Source: Ginsengibacter sp963792025 | GTDB lineage: Bacteria > Bacteroidota > Bacteroidia > Chitinophagales > Chitinophagaceae | Reading direction: 5' to 3' | NCBI GenBank assembly: GCA_963792025.1 | Contig: CAWBUS010000019.1 | Span: forward strand, 124,001-188,000 | DNA length: 64,000 bases | Part shown: positions 53,538 through 61,667 of the stretch, in pieces | Position numbering within the stretch: position 1 is the first letter of the stretch | How the letters are laid out: every line of letters starts with the position of its first letter | The notes under the pieces: model-generated | Told to the model about the DNA's origin: nothing | Seen by the model: only the letters and a program-made list of their open reading frames with translations | Databases searched by the model: none | Made by a program: the position numbers and the translations under genes

Positions 53538-54996
53538 AGTCGTTCCTTAAAAAATATTAGGATGTAGTGCAGATGTGGATTTGTGAATAAAAATGGTATT
53601 ACAAATCTGCAGGAAAACAAGAAATTTACTTCAAAACCTTGCAGATTTTTTATGCTTTCTAAAAATGTTAATTCTACACAATTGGGCTTTTACGTTACGT
53701 TTGAGGAGCAGTTAAGCCATCACCATCCTCTGTATATTTTAGCTGGTCAGATTCAATGGCAAATTTTTGAGCAAGCCTTTGCCAAATATTATTCTGATGA
53801 AGGTCGTCCGGCCAAACCAATCAGGCTAATGGTATCACTACTGATGTTAAAACATATCCGCAACTTAAGTGATGAGAGTGTAGTAGAGCAGTGGATGGAG
53901 AATATTTATTATCAATATTTCAGTGGTGAAAAATCGTATGCCTGTGGGGTACCCTGTGAAGCTTCTGAGTTAGTACACTTTCGTAATCGTATTGGAGAAG
54001 AAGGAATAGAATTGATTTTTAAAGAGAGCATTCGCATCCAGGGGAATGATGGAAAAGAAGATGAGGGCACAGTAGATACAACGGTGCAGGAAAAAAATAT
54101 CACTTATCCCACCGATAATAAATTGCACCGCAAAATAATAAACAAATGTATAGCCATAGCTGATGAACAGCAGATAGCATTAAGACAAAGTTATCGTTGC
54201 ACCATTAAGAAGCTGGCCGTGCAGCAGCGTTTCCGCAATCATCCTAAAAATTATAAAAAGGCACGCAAAGCTGATAAGAAAATAAAAACCATTGCGGGCA
54301 GATTAGTAAGAGAACTGGAAAGGAAATTACCAGCGGGTGTACACGCAGATGACCTGGTATTATTTAAAAAAGTATTACAGCAAAAAAGAAATGACAGTAA
54401 TAAAATTTATAGCCTTCATGAACCACATGTACAATGCATCAGCAAAGGCAAGGAACATAAGAAGTATGAGTTTGGCAGCAAGGTATCCATCATCACTACA
54501 AAGAAAACCGGTGTTATTATTGGGGCCTTAAATATTGAGAAAAATGATTACGATGCACATACTGTGGATCCCGCATTTGAGCAGCAACAACGATTAACAG
54601 GCATTGTTCTTACAAGAGCGTTTATGGATAGAGGCTACCGGGGCATCAGCGAGGTAAGAGGAACACAAATAGAAATACCCAAACCTTTTAATAAATCACT
54701 CAATGGCTATCAGCAACAACAATTAAAGAATGGTTTCAAGCGCAGAGCAGCTATTGAACCAAGGATCGGACATCTGAAAGAAGATCATCGGTTAAGCCGC
54801 AATTATTACAAAGGAATTAAAGGAGATAACATCAATGTAATGCTTGCCGCCGCTGCCATGAACTTCAAAAGAATGATCAACATCTACAAAAAGATGTTTT
54901 TGGCTTTTTTATATCGCCTGCTAAAAATCTTCTTTACCTATTTGTTTCAACAAAATCTTTATCTTTTAACCGCTAATAAGTTTTTAAGGGACGACT
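53538..54996 (+). mobile_element. IS5-like insertion sequence
   Basis: Length about 1459 bases. Terminal inverted repeats are AGTCGTTCCTTAAAAA at 53538-53553 and its complement with one mismatch at 54981-54996 (15 of 16). ATTT occurs at both 53534-53537 and 54997-55000, consistent with a 4-base target duplication, as in IS5-type elements. It sits inside a copy of the dispersed intergenic repeat, which reads continuously when the IS is removed. It contains a single transposase frame. Confidence 0.85.
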
Positions 54997-55043
54997 ATTT
55001 AAACATTCTCCGGATAGAAATCTGGGGCAAGTGTAAGGCTTAG
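53652..55043 (+). CDS. IS5-family transposase with DUF772 N-terminal domain
   Basis: From ATG 53652 (MLSKNVNSTQLGFYVTFEEQ) 463 residues; a GTG at 53583 would add 23. DUF772 (RPAKPIRLMVSLLMLKHIRN) is followed by a DDE domain: VDTTVQEKNITYP (Asp), FMDRGYRG (Asp region) and RRAAIEPRIGHLKEDHRLSR (Glu). The frame has no stop before the right inverted repeat; it reads through it and 15 codons of the host repeat to a TAG/TAA-type stop at 55043. Hence the last residues (LNILRIEIWGKCKA) are not IS-encoded. Otherwise complete. Confidence 0.88.
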   Translation: MLSKNVNSTQLGFYVTFEEQLSHHHPLYILAGQIQWQIFEQAFAKYYSDEGRPAKPIRLMVSLLMLKHIRNLSDESVVEQWMENIYYQYFSGEKSYACGVPCEASELVHFRNRIGEEGIELIFKESIRIQGNDGKEDEGTVDTTVQEKNITYPTDNKLHRKIINKCIAIADEQQIALRQSYRCTIKKLAVQQRFRNHPKNYKKARKADKKIKTIAGRLVRELERKLPAGVHADDLVLFKKVLQQKRNDSNKIYSLHEPHVQCISKGKEHKKYEFGSKVSIITTKKTGVIIGALNIEKNDYDAHTVDPAFEQQQRLTGIVLTRAFMDRGYRGISEVRGTQIEIPKPFNKSLNGYQQQQLKNGFKRRAAIEPRIGHLKEDHRLSRNYYKGIKGDNINVMLAAAAMNFKRMINIYKKMFLAFLYRLLKIFFTYLFQQNLYLLTANKFLRDDYLNILRIEIWGKCKA

Positions 55044-55266
55044 CCTCTGCCCGGCCTACTTGAGCCTCTGTAACATAACTGAAACTTATTAAACCAATCT
55101 TTTCGATATGGCACAAGTATAATTAACACACAAAGCCTGGCTACGAAACTTGCGCTAACGTTACTTTTTTTCATACGAAACAAAATAAAGGATACTTGGC
55201 CAACAGTGGGCATAACACGCTCATTCTTTTTTAATTATTTTAAAGGAAATACCCATTTCGGATAAC

Positions 55267-55737
55267 TCAAAATTTATAACCAAGGCCAAGCCCTGCAAAA
55301 TACGGAAGAAAAAAGCTTCCGCTGAATACGGGAGTCAATTCCGCCTTGAAAAATAAGCCACTCTTCAACGGCGCATAACGGTAGCCGATAGTAAGGTTGC
55401 CAAAACTCTCGTTAAAGTTTTTTTTGCTGGATTTTGAAGATGCACTCACGCTTAAGATGGTATAACCTGCGCCTAATTCAAAATAATTTTTATTTTTTCC
55501 AATCAAATAATTTAAACCGAGCGGTACCGTTACGGCCTTAATCCCGTTTATGGAAAATGCTCCAACTCCCAGCCGGAAGCCTGCACCGTTTTGTTTAGCA
55601 GAAAAACGCATGTCATAATTTATAGATGCCAGGCCCGGTCCTCCTATTTCAGCATAAACGGCTTTGGCGGCGGTTTGGGCGCTGGCGGAGCCATAAAAAC
55701 CGAGAGAAAGCGCCAGTAATAAAGTAATTTGTCTCAT
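55267..55737 (-). CDS. Small outer-membrane beta-barrel protein
   Basis: A 156-residue protein with a signal peptide (LLLALSLGFYGSASAQ) and an eight-strand-type barrel pattern (VYAEIGGPGLASINYDMRFS, GFRLGVGAFSING, YFELGAGYTILSVSAS, YRYAPLKSGLFFKAELTPVF) ending in YKF. Such OmpA-fold small barrels are common and of unknown function. Divergent from the histidine kinase gene 232 bases away, but a regulatory link is speculative. Confidence 0.8.
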   Translation of the reverse strand: MRQITLLLALSLGFYGSASAQTAAKAVYAEIGGPGLASINYDMRFSAKQNGAGFRLGVGAFSINGIKAVTVPLGLNYLIGKNKNYFELGAGYTILSVSASSKSSKKNFNESFGNLTIGYRYAPLKSGLFFKAELTPVFSGSFFLPYFAGLGLGYKF

Positions 55738-55969
55738 ACAGGAATTTTTAATTTGTAAATAATTAAGTTTTGTTTATTGACATTAAAATTATCTCTGACC
55801 GCAGGCATGGGCAATAGCCCATAAGTATTATTTTTTAAAAATAAATCCGGCGAAATGTAAGGCGGTGCCCAAAACTGAAAAACATGTTTTTCATCCGGCA
55901 CTTTTTCATCCGCACTTCATCGAAAATTTATTTTAACTTGAATAAGGAACAACTTTCCGCTTCTACAAC

Positions 55970-58900
55970 ATGACTAACAGCAAATCACGTGTGACTTTAG
56001 CACGGAGCTTTTATATCCTATTGAGCATTGGCTTCTCAATTGCTTTTTGCACGAGTGCTGCAAAGCAAAAACCGGGCACCCCATATAAAAGGTGCCCGGT
56101 TAATACTATTAACTACGAGCAGGGATTGATGAGCAATTCAATAAAATCAATCATAACAGACCGGCAGGGCCTTACCTGGGTATCTACTTCAACGGGCTTG
56201 CAGCGTTACAATGGATATTCGCTACAAGCCATTACACCAAAAGCTAACGGAGATACTATAAAAATTGACTATCCCGTATATTTTGCTGAAGGCAAAAAAG
56301 GCACCATTCTAATTGGCTACAAAAAGGGAATACTGGAATATAATGCCGCGGGAAATTTTTTTAGAAAAATCGTTTCGCTTGCAGGCAGTGCAGGCAGAAA
56401 TGGTGCTTTAATGCCAATTGAAGAAACCGGTGAGGGCATCTGGTGCCTTTCAGAAAATAACGGGATTATTATCTATAACAGGAACGGAAAGCTGCTCAGG
56501 CAGCTTACTATAACACAGACCGGGAACGTAACCGACCTGATACGAACGGAAGGGTATGATATTACCCGCAAACTGGTTGTTTTCAACAGCAACTTTATTT
56601 TCATAAGAATTTCACCCAATAGAATTTTGCAAATAAATACGCAGACACACAACTTAAGAAACCTGGATATTCCAGGTTTTCCTATCATTGGTTTGGAATG
56701 CGATAACGATAAAATATTCATCTCCACCTTTGATGGCCTTTCATCAGCAAATAGCGGCGAAGGAAAGGTTTTAAAGAAATTTCTTTACAAACAAATTACA
56801 AATGACCCGGTAACCAGAAGTTCGCTTGAACTTTCAAGCGGTGGAAAGCTTTTGTTGGTCAGCGTGGAGAAGCGCCTTTTCGAATTCGACACATCATGTA
56901 CGCTTAAGAGAGAGATTATCTCACTCAACAGGGTGCCTCTTATGAAAACTGGATACATCCAACTGGTATATGAAGACAGGCTGAAACGTATTTGGTTGAT
57001 AACGGACCAGGATATACGACGTATACAAAATGCAGAAACTCCCTTTGCTCATTTTATATATGCAGACCAGGGGGAGAATTTTATCAGGTGCATCTATTAT
57101 GATAAAGAAAAGAATTGGATTCTCGCCGGTTCTTTTTCAGGCGCCATCCAATTATTTGATTCAGCCGGTAACACGCTGATGAAGGAGCCGCTTGCCGATA
57201 AACAAATAAAAAATATCCTGTCAATCGAAAAACTTTCAGAAGATCATTACCTGGTCGTCACCTTGGCGAACGGATTATGGATGTTTCAATTGTCCAAAAT
57301 GAGGCTAAAGCCCTTCGATTTGAGGACGGCTGCTTTTTTTCAATCATCAGTCAAAGTCAATTCCTATTCAAATAACCTGCAGCGCGTAGATGGCAATACT
57401 ATTTTCATCGGTACAAAATCAAATGTATTCCGGTGCAATTTTAAAAAAAGCAGGCTCGTGTCAGCATATCCGTTAGTAAAGGATTCCAATCTGACCCGTA
57501 ATTTTGTTTCCTGTTTTATTTACTCGTCGGCCAAAACATTATGGGTAGCCACTCAATCCGGTTCAATTTTAAAGATCGATGCAAACAATAATTTGCACAT
57601 CATGCAACTACCCGAAGATGCCGTTGTGCGTTGCATGGCTGAAGACGGGGTGCATAATATTTGGATCGGCACCGTGGGTGGGCTTTTTATCTATAGTGAT
57701 TCAGGAAAGTTAATTAAACACATTAACAGAACATCCGGGTTGCTGAGCGATTTTATATATGCATTGCTGCCTGCAGACAACAATAATGGTTTTTTCGCCA
57801 GCACAGGCTTCGGACTTTCTTTTATTTCAAAAGACGGGACAGTAAAAAACTACACCCGGGAACTCGGTTTGCAGGAAAACGAATTTAATACACAGTCGGC
57901 GGCCACATCGCCAGGGGGTAAATTATTTTTTGGAGGGATTAATGGAATTACCGCTTTCTATCCGTCATCGCTTTCTGTTGCAAAAGATTCGTCGCCCATT
58001 TATATTACACGGCTGGTGGTAAACGATTCATCCTATATTTCATTCGGCGGCACCTTACAAGGCGATTCCATAAGGCTTGCCTATAACCAGAATCATCTTC
58101 AGTTTGATATTGCAGCAACGGGGCTTTTAAATCCGAACCAGTACCTGTACAGGTATCGTTTAAACGGCTTTGAAAAATCATGGCAAACCACCAATCAGCC
58201 AACCGGCATTCGTTATACTTTGCAGCCTGGCACTTATTTGCTTGAGATTATGTGTAGCCCGATACTTTTTTCTGAAACCGGGCTTCACAAAAAAATAACG
58301 ATCATAATAGATCCGCCCTGGTGGAAGACATGGTGGTTCATCTTTGCTTCGGTACTCGCTGCGGTGCTGGCTATTTTCAGCAGCAGTTATTATGTATTAA
58401 AGCAACAGTACCAGTTGAAATTAAGAAAGCTTGAAATGAGAAACCAGTTGATCGTTGAACGGGAGCGGATCTCACGGGAACTGCATGACAATATCGGGTC
58501 GCAATTAAGTTATATCAGCAGCAACATAGATTGGCTGGTGGAAACGCCGGAATCTTTTAGTAAAGAGGAAGAAGCTAAAAGATTGTCTATCGTGAACGAT
58601 ACTGCCAAAAACCTGGTTACCGATTTGAGGGAAACCATCTGGGCAATGAAAAAGGAATCGGTGATGCTGGATGAACTGTCTGACAAGTTGAAATCTTTTT
58701 TACAGTCGCAATGTGTTTTGCAACCGCTAATGGAAATGGTTATTGAAGAAAGGATTGAAAAAAATTATAGCTTTTCACCAACAGAAGCATTGAATGTTTT
58801 CCGCATTTGCCAGGAGGCTATCGTTAATGCTTTCCGGCATTCAAAAGCCGAAAAGCTTTGTTTCAGAATAGAATCAGGCGCTGACGAAGATTTTTCATTT

Positions 58901-59074
58901 ACAATAGCGGATAATGGAAAAGGATTTATCCCGGAAAAAAGACGCGATGGTCACTATGGCCTGGAAAATATGAAACACAGGGCGCTTGAATCCGGGGCGC
59001 AACTTTTAATTAAGTCTGAAACCGGCAAAGGCACAACGGTAACTATTTCGAAAGCGGCTTCGATAAAAAAATAG
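55970..59074 (+). CDS. Histidine kinase with periplasmic propeller sensor (two-component propeller/Y_Y_Y)
   Basis: A 1034-residue sensor. Signal/TM at 10-30, then about 650 residues of two-component propeller repeats (NSIKSIITDRQGLTWVSTST, VHNIWIGTVGGLFIYSDSG), a Y_Y_Y domain at about 690-775 (LLNPNQYLYRYRLNGFEKSW), one membrane helix at about 784-810 (WWFIFASVLAAVLAIFSSS), and a HisKA_3/HATPase module: phospho-acceptor His in ERERISRELHDNIGSQ at about 830-845 and N/G-box DNGKGFIPEK near 980. It phosphorylates its cognate LuxR-type regulator, encoded 71 bases downstream. The inducing ligand is probably extracellular carbohydrate or other polymer (inference from the family). Confidence 0.92.
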   Translation: MTNSKSRVTLARSFYILLSIGFSIAFCTSAAKQKPGTPYKRCPVNTINYEQGLMSNSIKSIITDRQGLTWVSTSTGLQRYNGYSLQAITPKANGDTIKIDYPVYFAEGKKGTILIGYKKGILEYNAAGNFFRKIVSLAGSAGRNGALMPIEETGEGIWCLSENNGIIIYNRNGKLLRQLTITQTGNVTDLIRTEGYDITRKLVVFNSNFIFIRISPNRILQINTQTHNLRNLDIPGFPIIGLECDNDKIFISTFDGLSSANSGEGKVLKKFLYKQITNDPVTRSSLELSSGGKLLLVSVEKRLFEFDTSCTLKREIISLNRVPLMKTGYIQLVYEDRLKRIWLITDQDIRRIQNAETPFAHFIYADQGENFIRCIYYDKEKNWILAGSFSGAIQLFDSAGNTLMKEPLADKQIKNILSIEKLSEDHYLVVTLANGLWMFQLSKMRLKPFDLRTAAFFQSSVKVNSYSNNLQRVDGNTIFIGTKSNVFRCNFKKSRLVSAYPLVKDSNLTRNFVSCFIYSSAKTLWVATQSGSILKIDANNNLHIMQLPEDAVVRCMAEDGVHNIWIGTVGGLFIYSDSGKLIKHINRTSGLLSDFIYALLPADNNNGFFASTGFGLSFISKDGTVKNYTRELGLQENEFNTQSAATSPGGKLFFGGINGITAFYPSSLSVAKDSSPIYITRLVVNDSSYISFGGTLQGDSIRLAYNQNHLQFDIAATGLLNPNQYLYRYRLNGFEKSWQTTNQPTGIRYTLQPGTYLLEIMCSPILFSETGLHKKITIIIDPPWWKTWWFIFASVLAAVLAIFSSSYYVLKQQYQLKLRKLEMRNQLIVERERISRELHDNIGSQLSYISSNIDWLVETPESFSKEEEAKRLSIVNDTAKNLVTDLRETIWAMKKESVMLDELSDKLKSFLQSQCVLQPLMEMVIEERIEKNYSFSPTEALNVFRICQEAIVNAFRHSKAEKLCFRIESGADEDFSFTIADNGKGFIPEKRRDGHYGLENMKHRALESGAQLLIKSETGKGTTVTISKAASIKK

Positions 59075-59145
59075 AGATCATAAAATAACCCAAAGGGATT
59101 ATTGAATTATTAGTAATAAAGCTGAATCTTGTACTCAAATACGTG

Positions 59146-59817
59146 ATGAAGATACCCATAGCAATAGTGGATGATAAATCGCAAAACAGGCTTTTGTTTA
59201 CGGAGCGCCTCAATTTTTCTGATGATATAGAAGTTGTGATGAACGCCACCAGCGGAAAGGACTTTCTTGACCGCATGAAAGCTACGCCGTTTGAAAACCA
59301 TCCGGCTGTAGTGCTAATGGATATTGAAATGCCGGAAATGGACGGAATTACTGCAGTACGTTTGGGAAAAATATTATATCCGGAACTGCGTTTTTTAATC
59401 CTCACTGTTTTCGATGATGACGATAAAATATTTGAGGCAATAAAAGCCGGTGCCGATGGCTATTTATTAAAAAATGAAAAAGCTTCGCTTATTATAGATT
59501 GCATTGTGCAGCTATCTGAATCAGGCAGCGCACCGATGAGCCCCCGCATTGCACGAAAAACAATGGACCTTTTAATGAACGCTTCCCTGCCAAATATAGA
59601 AAAAGAAAATACGGTTAAATACGACTACCGGTTATCGCAGCGGGAGATGGAAATTCTTCGCCTTACCGTGGATGGCTATGGCTGTAAACAAATTGCTGAA
59701 AAACTATTTCTCAGCAGCCATACTGTAAAAAAGCATATTGCCAATATTTATCACAAGCTCCATGTCACGTCCAAGGCGCAAGCAATTAAAATTGCCAATA
59801 AAAACAATTTTATCTAA
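59146..59817 (+). CDS. LuxR/NarL-type response regulator
   Basis: A 223-residue regulator from ATG 59146 (MKIPIAIVDDKSQNRLL). REC domain about 1-125 with acidic pocket VDD, phospho-acceptor Asp in VVLMDIEMPEMDG (about residue 61), Thr in LILTVFDDDD and Lys in LLKNEKAS; LuxR helix-turn-helix at about 155-220 (LSQREMEILRLTVDGYGCKQ, LSSHTVKKHIANIYHKLHV). It is the partner of the propeller kinase directly upstream. Targets unknown. A terminator hairpin follows after six bases. Confidence 0.93.
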   Translation: MKIPIAIVDDKSQNRLLFTERLNFSDDIEVVMNATSGKDFLDRMKATPFENHPAVVLMDIEMPEMDGITAVRLGKILYPELRFLILTVFDDDDKIFEAIKAGADGYLLKNEKASLIIDCIVQLSESGSAPMSPRIARKTMDLLMNASLPNIEKENTVKYDYRLSQREMEILRLTVDGYGCKQIAEKLFLSSHTVKKHIANIYHKLHVTSKAQAIKIANKNNFI

Positions 59818-59822
59818 GTGAA

Positions 59823-59842
59823 GCCCCCTCACATCGGGGGGC
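59823..59842 (+). terminator. G+C-rich hairpin after the two-component genes
   Basis: GCCCCC and GGGGGGC flank a seven-base loop, starting six bases after the response-regulator stop. It has the strength of an intrinsic terminator stem, but no T-run follows. Confidence 0.55.
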
Positions 59843-59966
59843 GGATGCTTACCCTATGCTTGTACCAAACAAGGTACTAAAAGCCATTATTATAGACTTT
59901 ATGTCAACTTTACCTTACAATATGAAATGTTTACTTATCTTTACAAGTAACTAAACATTTTAATAT

Positions 59967-60362
59967 ATGGAACAATCTAAAAGAACTTTGAACCAACAAT
60001 CTATTATCTTCGCCCTCATTTACGGTGCCACCTATTTGCCGGCAGTATGGCTGTTAAAACATCATGTATTTGGGCAACCCTTTTCGATAATTATTGCCAT
60101 AGTGCCAGTTATTACTTTCTCCATTTTTATTTTTAAATATATGAAAGCCTTTTCGGCAATGGACGAGGTGAAGCAACGAGTACAATTTGAAGCCGTTGTT
60201 ATCGGTTTTGCATTGACAGCAATGTTGGCGATGATCTTGTTTTTGGTAGGCTTATGTGGTATATCAATCCCCAACTGGTTTGGCTATGCATACCTGCTGT
60301 GCTATTGCTGGCTCTTTTATTTTATTGGGTGGTTAATTTCGATAAGAAAATACGGGCTATGA
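59967..60362 (+). CDS. Four-helix membrane protein paired with an XRE regulator
   Basis: A 131-residue protein with four membrane helices (SIIFALIYGATYLPAVWLL, FSIIIAIVPVITFSIFIFKY, FEAVVIGFALTAMLAMILFL, FGYAYLLCYCWLFYFIGWLI) and a short loop AFSAMDEVKQRVQFEA that is typical of this widely distributed family. The stop overlaps the start of the next gene (ATGA). In other genomes this membrane protein is also always followed by a small XRE regulator, suggesting a membrane-linked sensing or self-regulation unit. Role unknown. Confidence 0.82.
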   Translation: MEQSKRTLNQQSIIFALIYGATYLPAVWLLKHHVFGQPFSIIIAIVPVITFSIFIFKYMKAFSAMDEVKQRVQFEAVVIGFALTAMLAMILFLVGLCGISIPNWFGYAYLLCYCWLFYFIGWLISIRKYGL

Positions 60363-60562
60363 AAAACACCATAAAGGTTGAACGGGCTAAGAAAAACTGG
60401 ACGCAAGCAGATCTTGCAAAACATATCGGGATATCCAGGCAAGGCCTAAATTCCATTGAAACCGGAAAATTTATCCCATCCACTTTGCTCGCTTTACGGA
60501 TGGCCAAAGTTTTTAATACCACCGTCGAAATTCTGTTTCAATTGGACGACAAAGAGGCATGA
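60359..60562 (+). CDS. Small XRE-type helix-turn-helix regulator
   Basis: A 67-residue regulator consisting of only a helix-turn-helix domain (KVERAKKNWTQADLAKHIGI, SRQGLNSIETGKFIPSTLLA, FNTTVEILFQLDD), close to Bacillus YozG/YgzD-type regulators. The ATG overlaps the TGA of the membrane protein gene, so translation is coupled. It probably represses its own operon. An upstream in-frame start at 60254 would overlap the membrane gene and is unlikely. Confidence 0.9.
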   Translation: MKNTIKVERAKKNWTQADLAKHIGISRQGLNSIETGKFIPSTLLALRMAKVFNTTVEILFQLDDKEA

Positions 60563-60933
60563 TTAGAAGAAGAGCCGGAAGTCTCTTTTCCGTAGCCATG
60601 TCTCTTGCAGAGGGCACAGCGTTAGTTATTTCTTTGTTCATTTGAGTATATTCCTTGTTTCCCCTTTCTTCCCCGCGAGTCACCCCACCGGACATTTCAT
60701 CAGTTTTCAGCAAATGTTTCCGGTACTTTATTACTGATGTTCAGAAATATACCTCATTAAATAGTTGGTAACTTTTGCGTTCTGCCGAATATTTAAAAGG
60801 CTCCAACAAATTTTCATAAGTTAATATTAATTCAGGAAATGTCGGGTAGGGATGCCCGCCAAAAAGAAAGGAAAATGAAATTTGTGACATATTTTTATCA
60901 TCAAAAACAAGTCAGAAATTAAAACAAAAATAA
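60563..60933. other. Intergenic region with short repeat
   Basis: 371 bases without a gene. Contains the short repeat at 60834-60864 (GTCGGGTAGGGATGCCCGCC). The segment 60600-60760 on the minus strand gives only a biased frame that I do not consider coding. Confidence 0.45.
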
Positions 60934-61310
60934 ATGACGCCAAGAGCCACCAGCACAGTTTACCGGATTTGCACCATCATTTTGCAGCGCTAATGGTATT
61001 TTCTGCGGTTGATGGCATAAAGCCTTCGCCGCAGGCCATTCAGATAATACACGATGGCCTCGGCTATCCCATATATTTTATACAATTTATCAGTATTGCA
61101 AAATTGCCCGGCGTTATTGCGATTTTAATACCCGGTTTAAACCGCATAAAAGAATGGGCTTATGCAGGGCTGTTTTTTGATCTTTCAGGTGCTATCTATT
61201 CTGGTATAGCCGGTCCAGGTAAGCTCGACCCCCTGATTCTCACGATGCTGATATGGATTGTGCCGGGTATTTTGTCTTATTATTTCTGGCATAAGAAAAT
61301 TAAGAGATAG
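60934..61310 (+). CDS. DoxX family membrane protein, N-terminus frameshifted
   Basis: Four-helix DoxX-like protein. ATG 60934 reads MTPRATSTVYRICTIIL but that frame soon stops; the frame of the rest (FAALMVFSAVDGIKPSP, PIYFIQFISIAKLPGVIAIL, LTMLIWIVPGILSYYFW) starts only after a slip at CATTTTGCAG near 60981. One more T there restores a normal protein of about 125 residues beginning MTPRATSTVYRICTIIF. DoxX homologues of this size are commonly regulated stress membrane proteins of unclear biochemistry. As written, a downstream start at 60969 (TTG-type) would lack half of helix one. Confidence 0.78.
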
Positions 61311-61667
61311 GTATTTTCTGTTCCCTCGTTAGCGTCCGCTTCCCGTTTGCGGGACAAGTAGTGACATATAATAAACTATAACATGGATGGAACTAATGGT
61401 TGCTATCAGCTAAGGATCATACGCAAACTTATGTGTCTGTTATTCTTACCTCTTTTTGACTCGAGCAGCACGGACGCTTGCGTTAACTGTCTGCAGGTTG
61501 AAGAATATGCTTGCACCAAAGATGGGGTAAAGCAAACGCTCAGTGCATTACTATGCTTAGTATAGCCGTGTCAGTTAGTTTTACAAACAGCCCGGGGTCG
61601 TGTTTGTTCGGCCTGATAAATAACTTTAAAGTAAGCGACACATGTTGCGCCGCTTACTTCTTAAAAA
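61311..61667. other. Intergenic region with diverged repeat blocks
   Basis: 357 bases. At 61551-61590 a diverged left block of the dispersed repeat (CTATGCTTAGTATAGCCGTG, then TCAGTTAGTT) can be recognised, and at about 61520-61540 an AGATGGGGTAAAG resembling its right end. The 61-codon frame at 61383 has no coding character. This region separates convergent genes. Confidence 0.45.

Noticed and set aside
60254..60358. Longer XRE regulator starting inside the membrane-protein gene
   Set aside because: The ATG at 60359 overlaps the upstream stop in the usual coupled manner and matches the family's length of about 67 residues.
61383..61565. 61-codon plus-strand frame as a gene
   Set aside because: It contains a diverged copy of the intergenic repeat and shows no hydrophobic or domain pattern.
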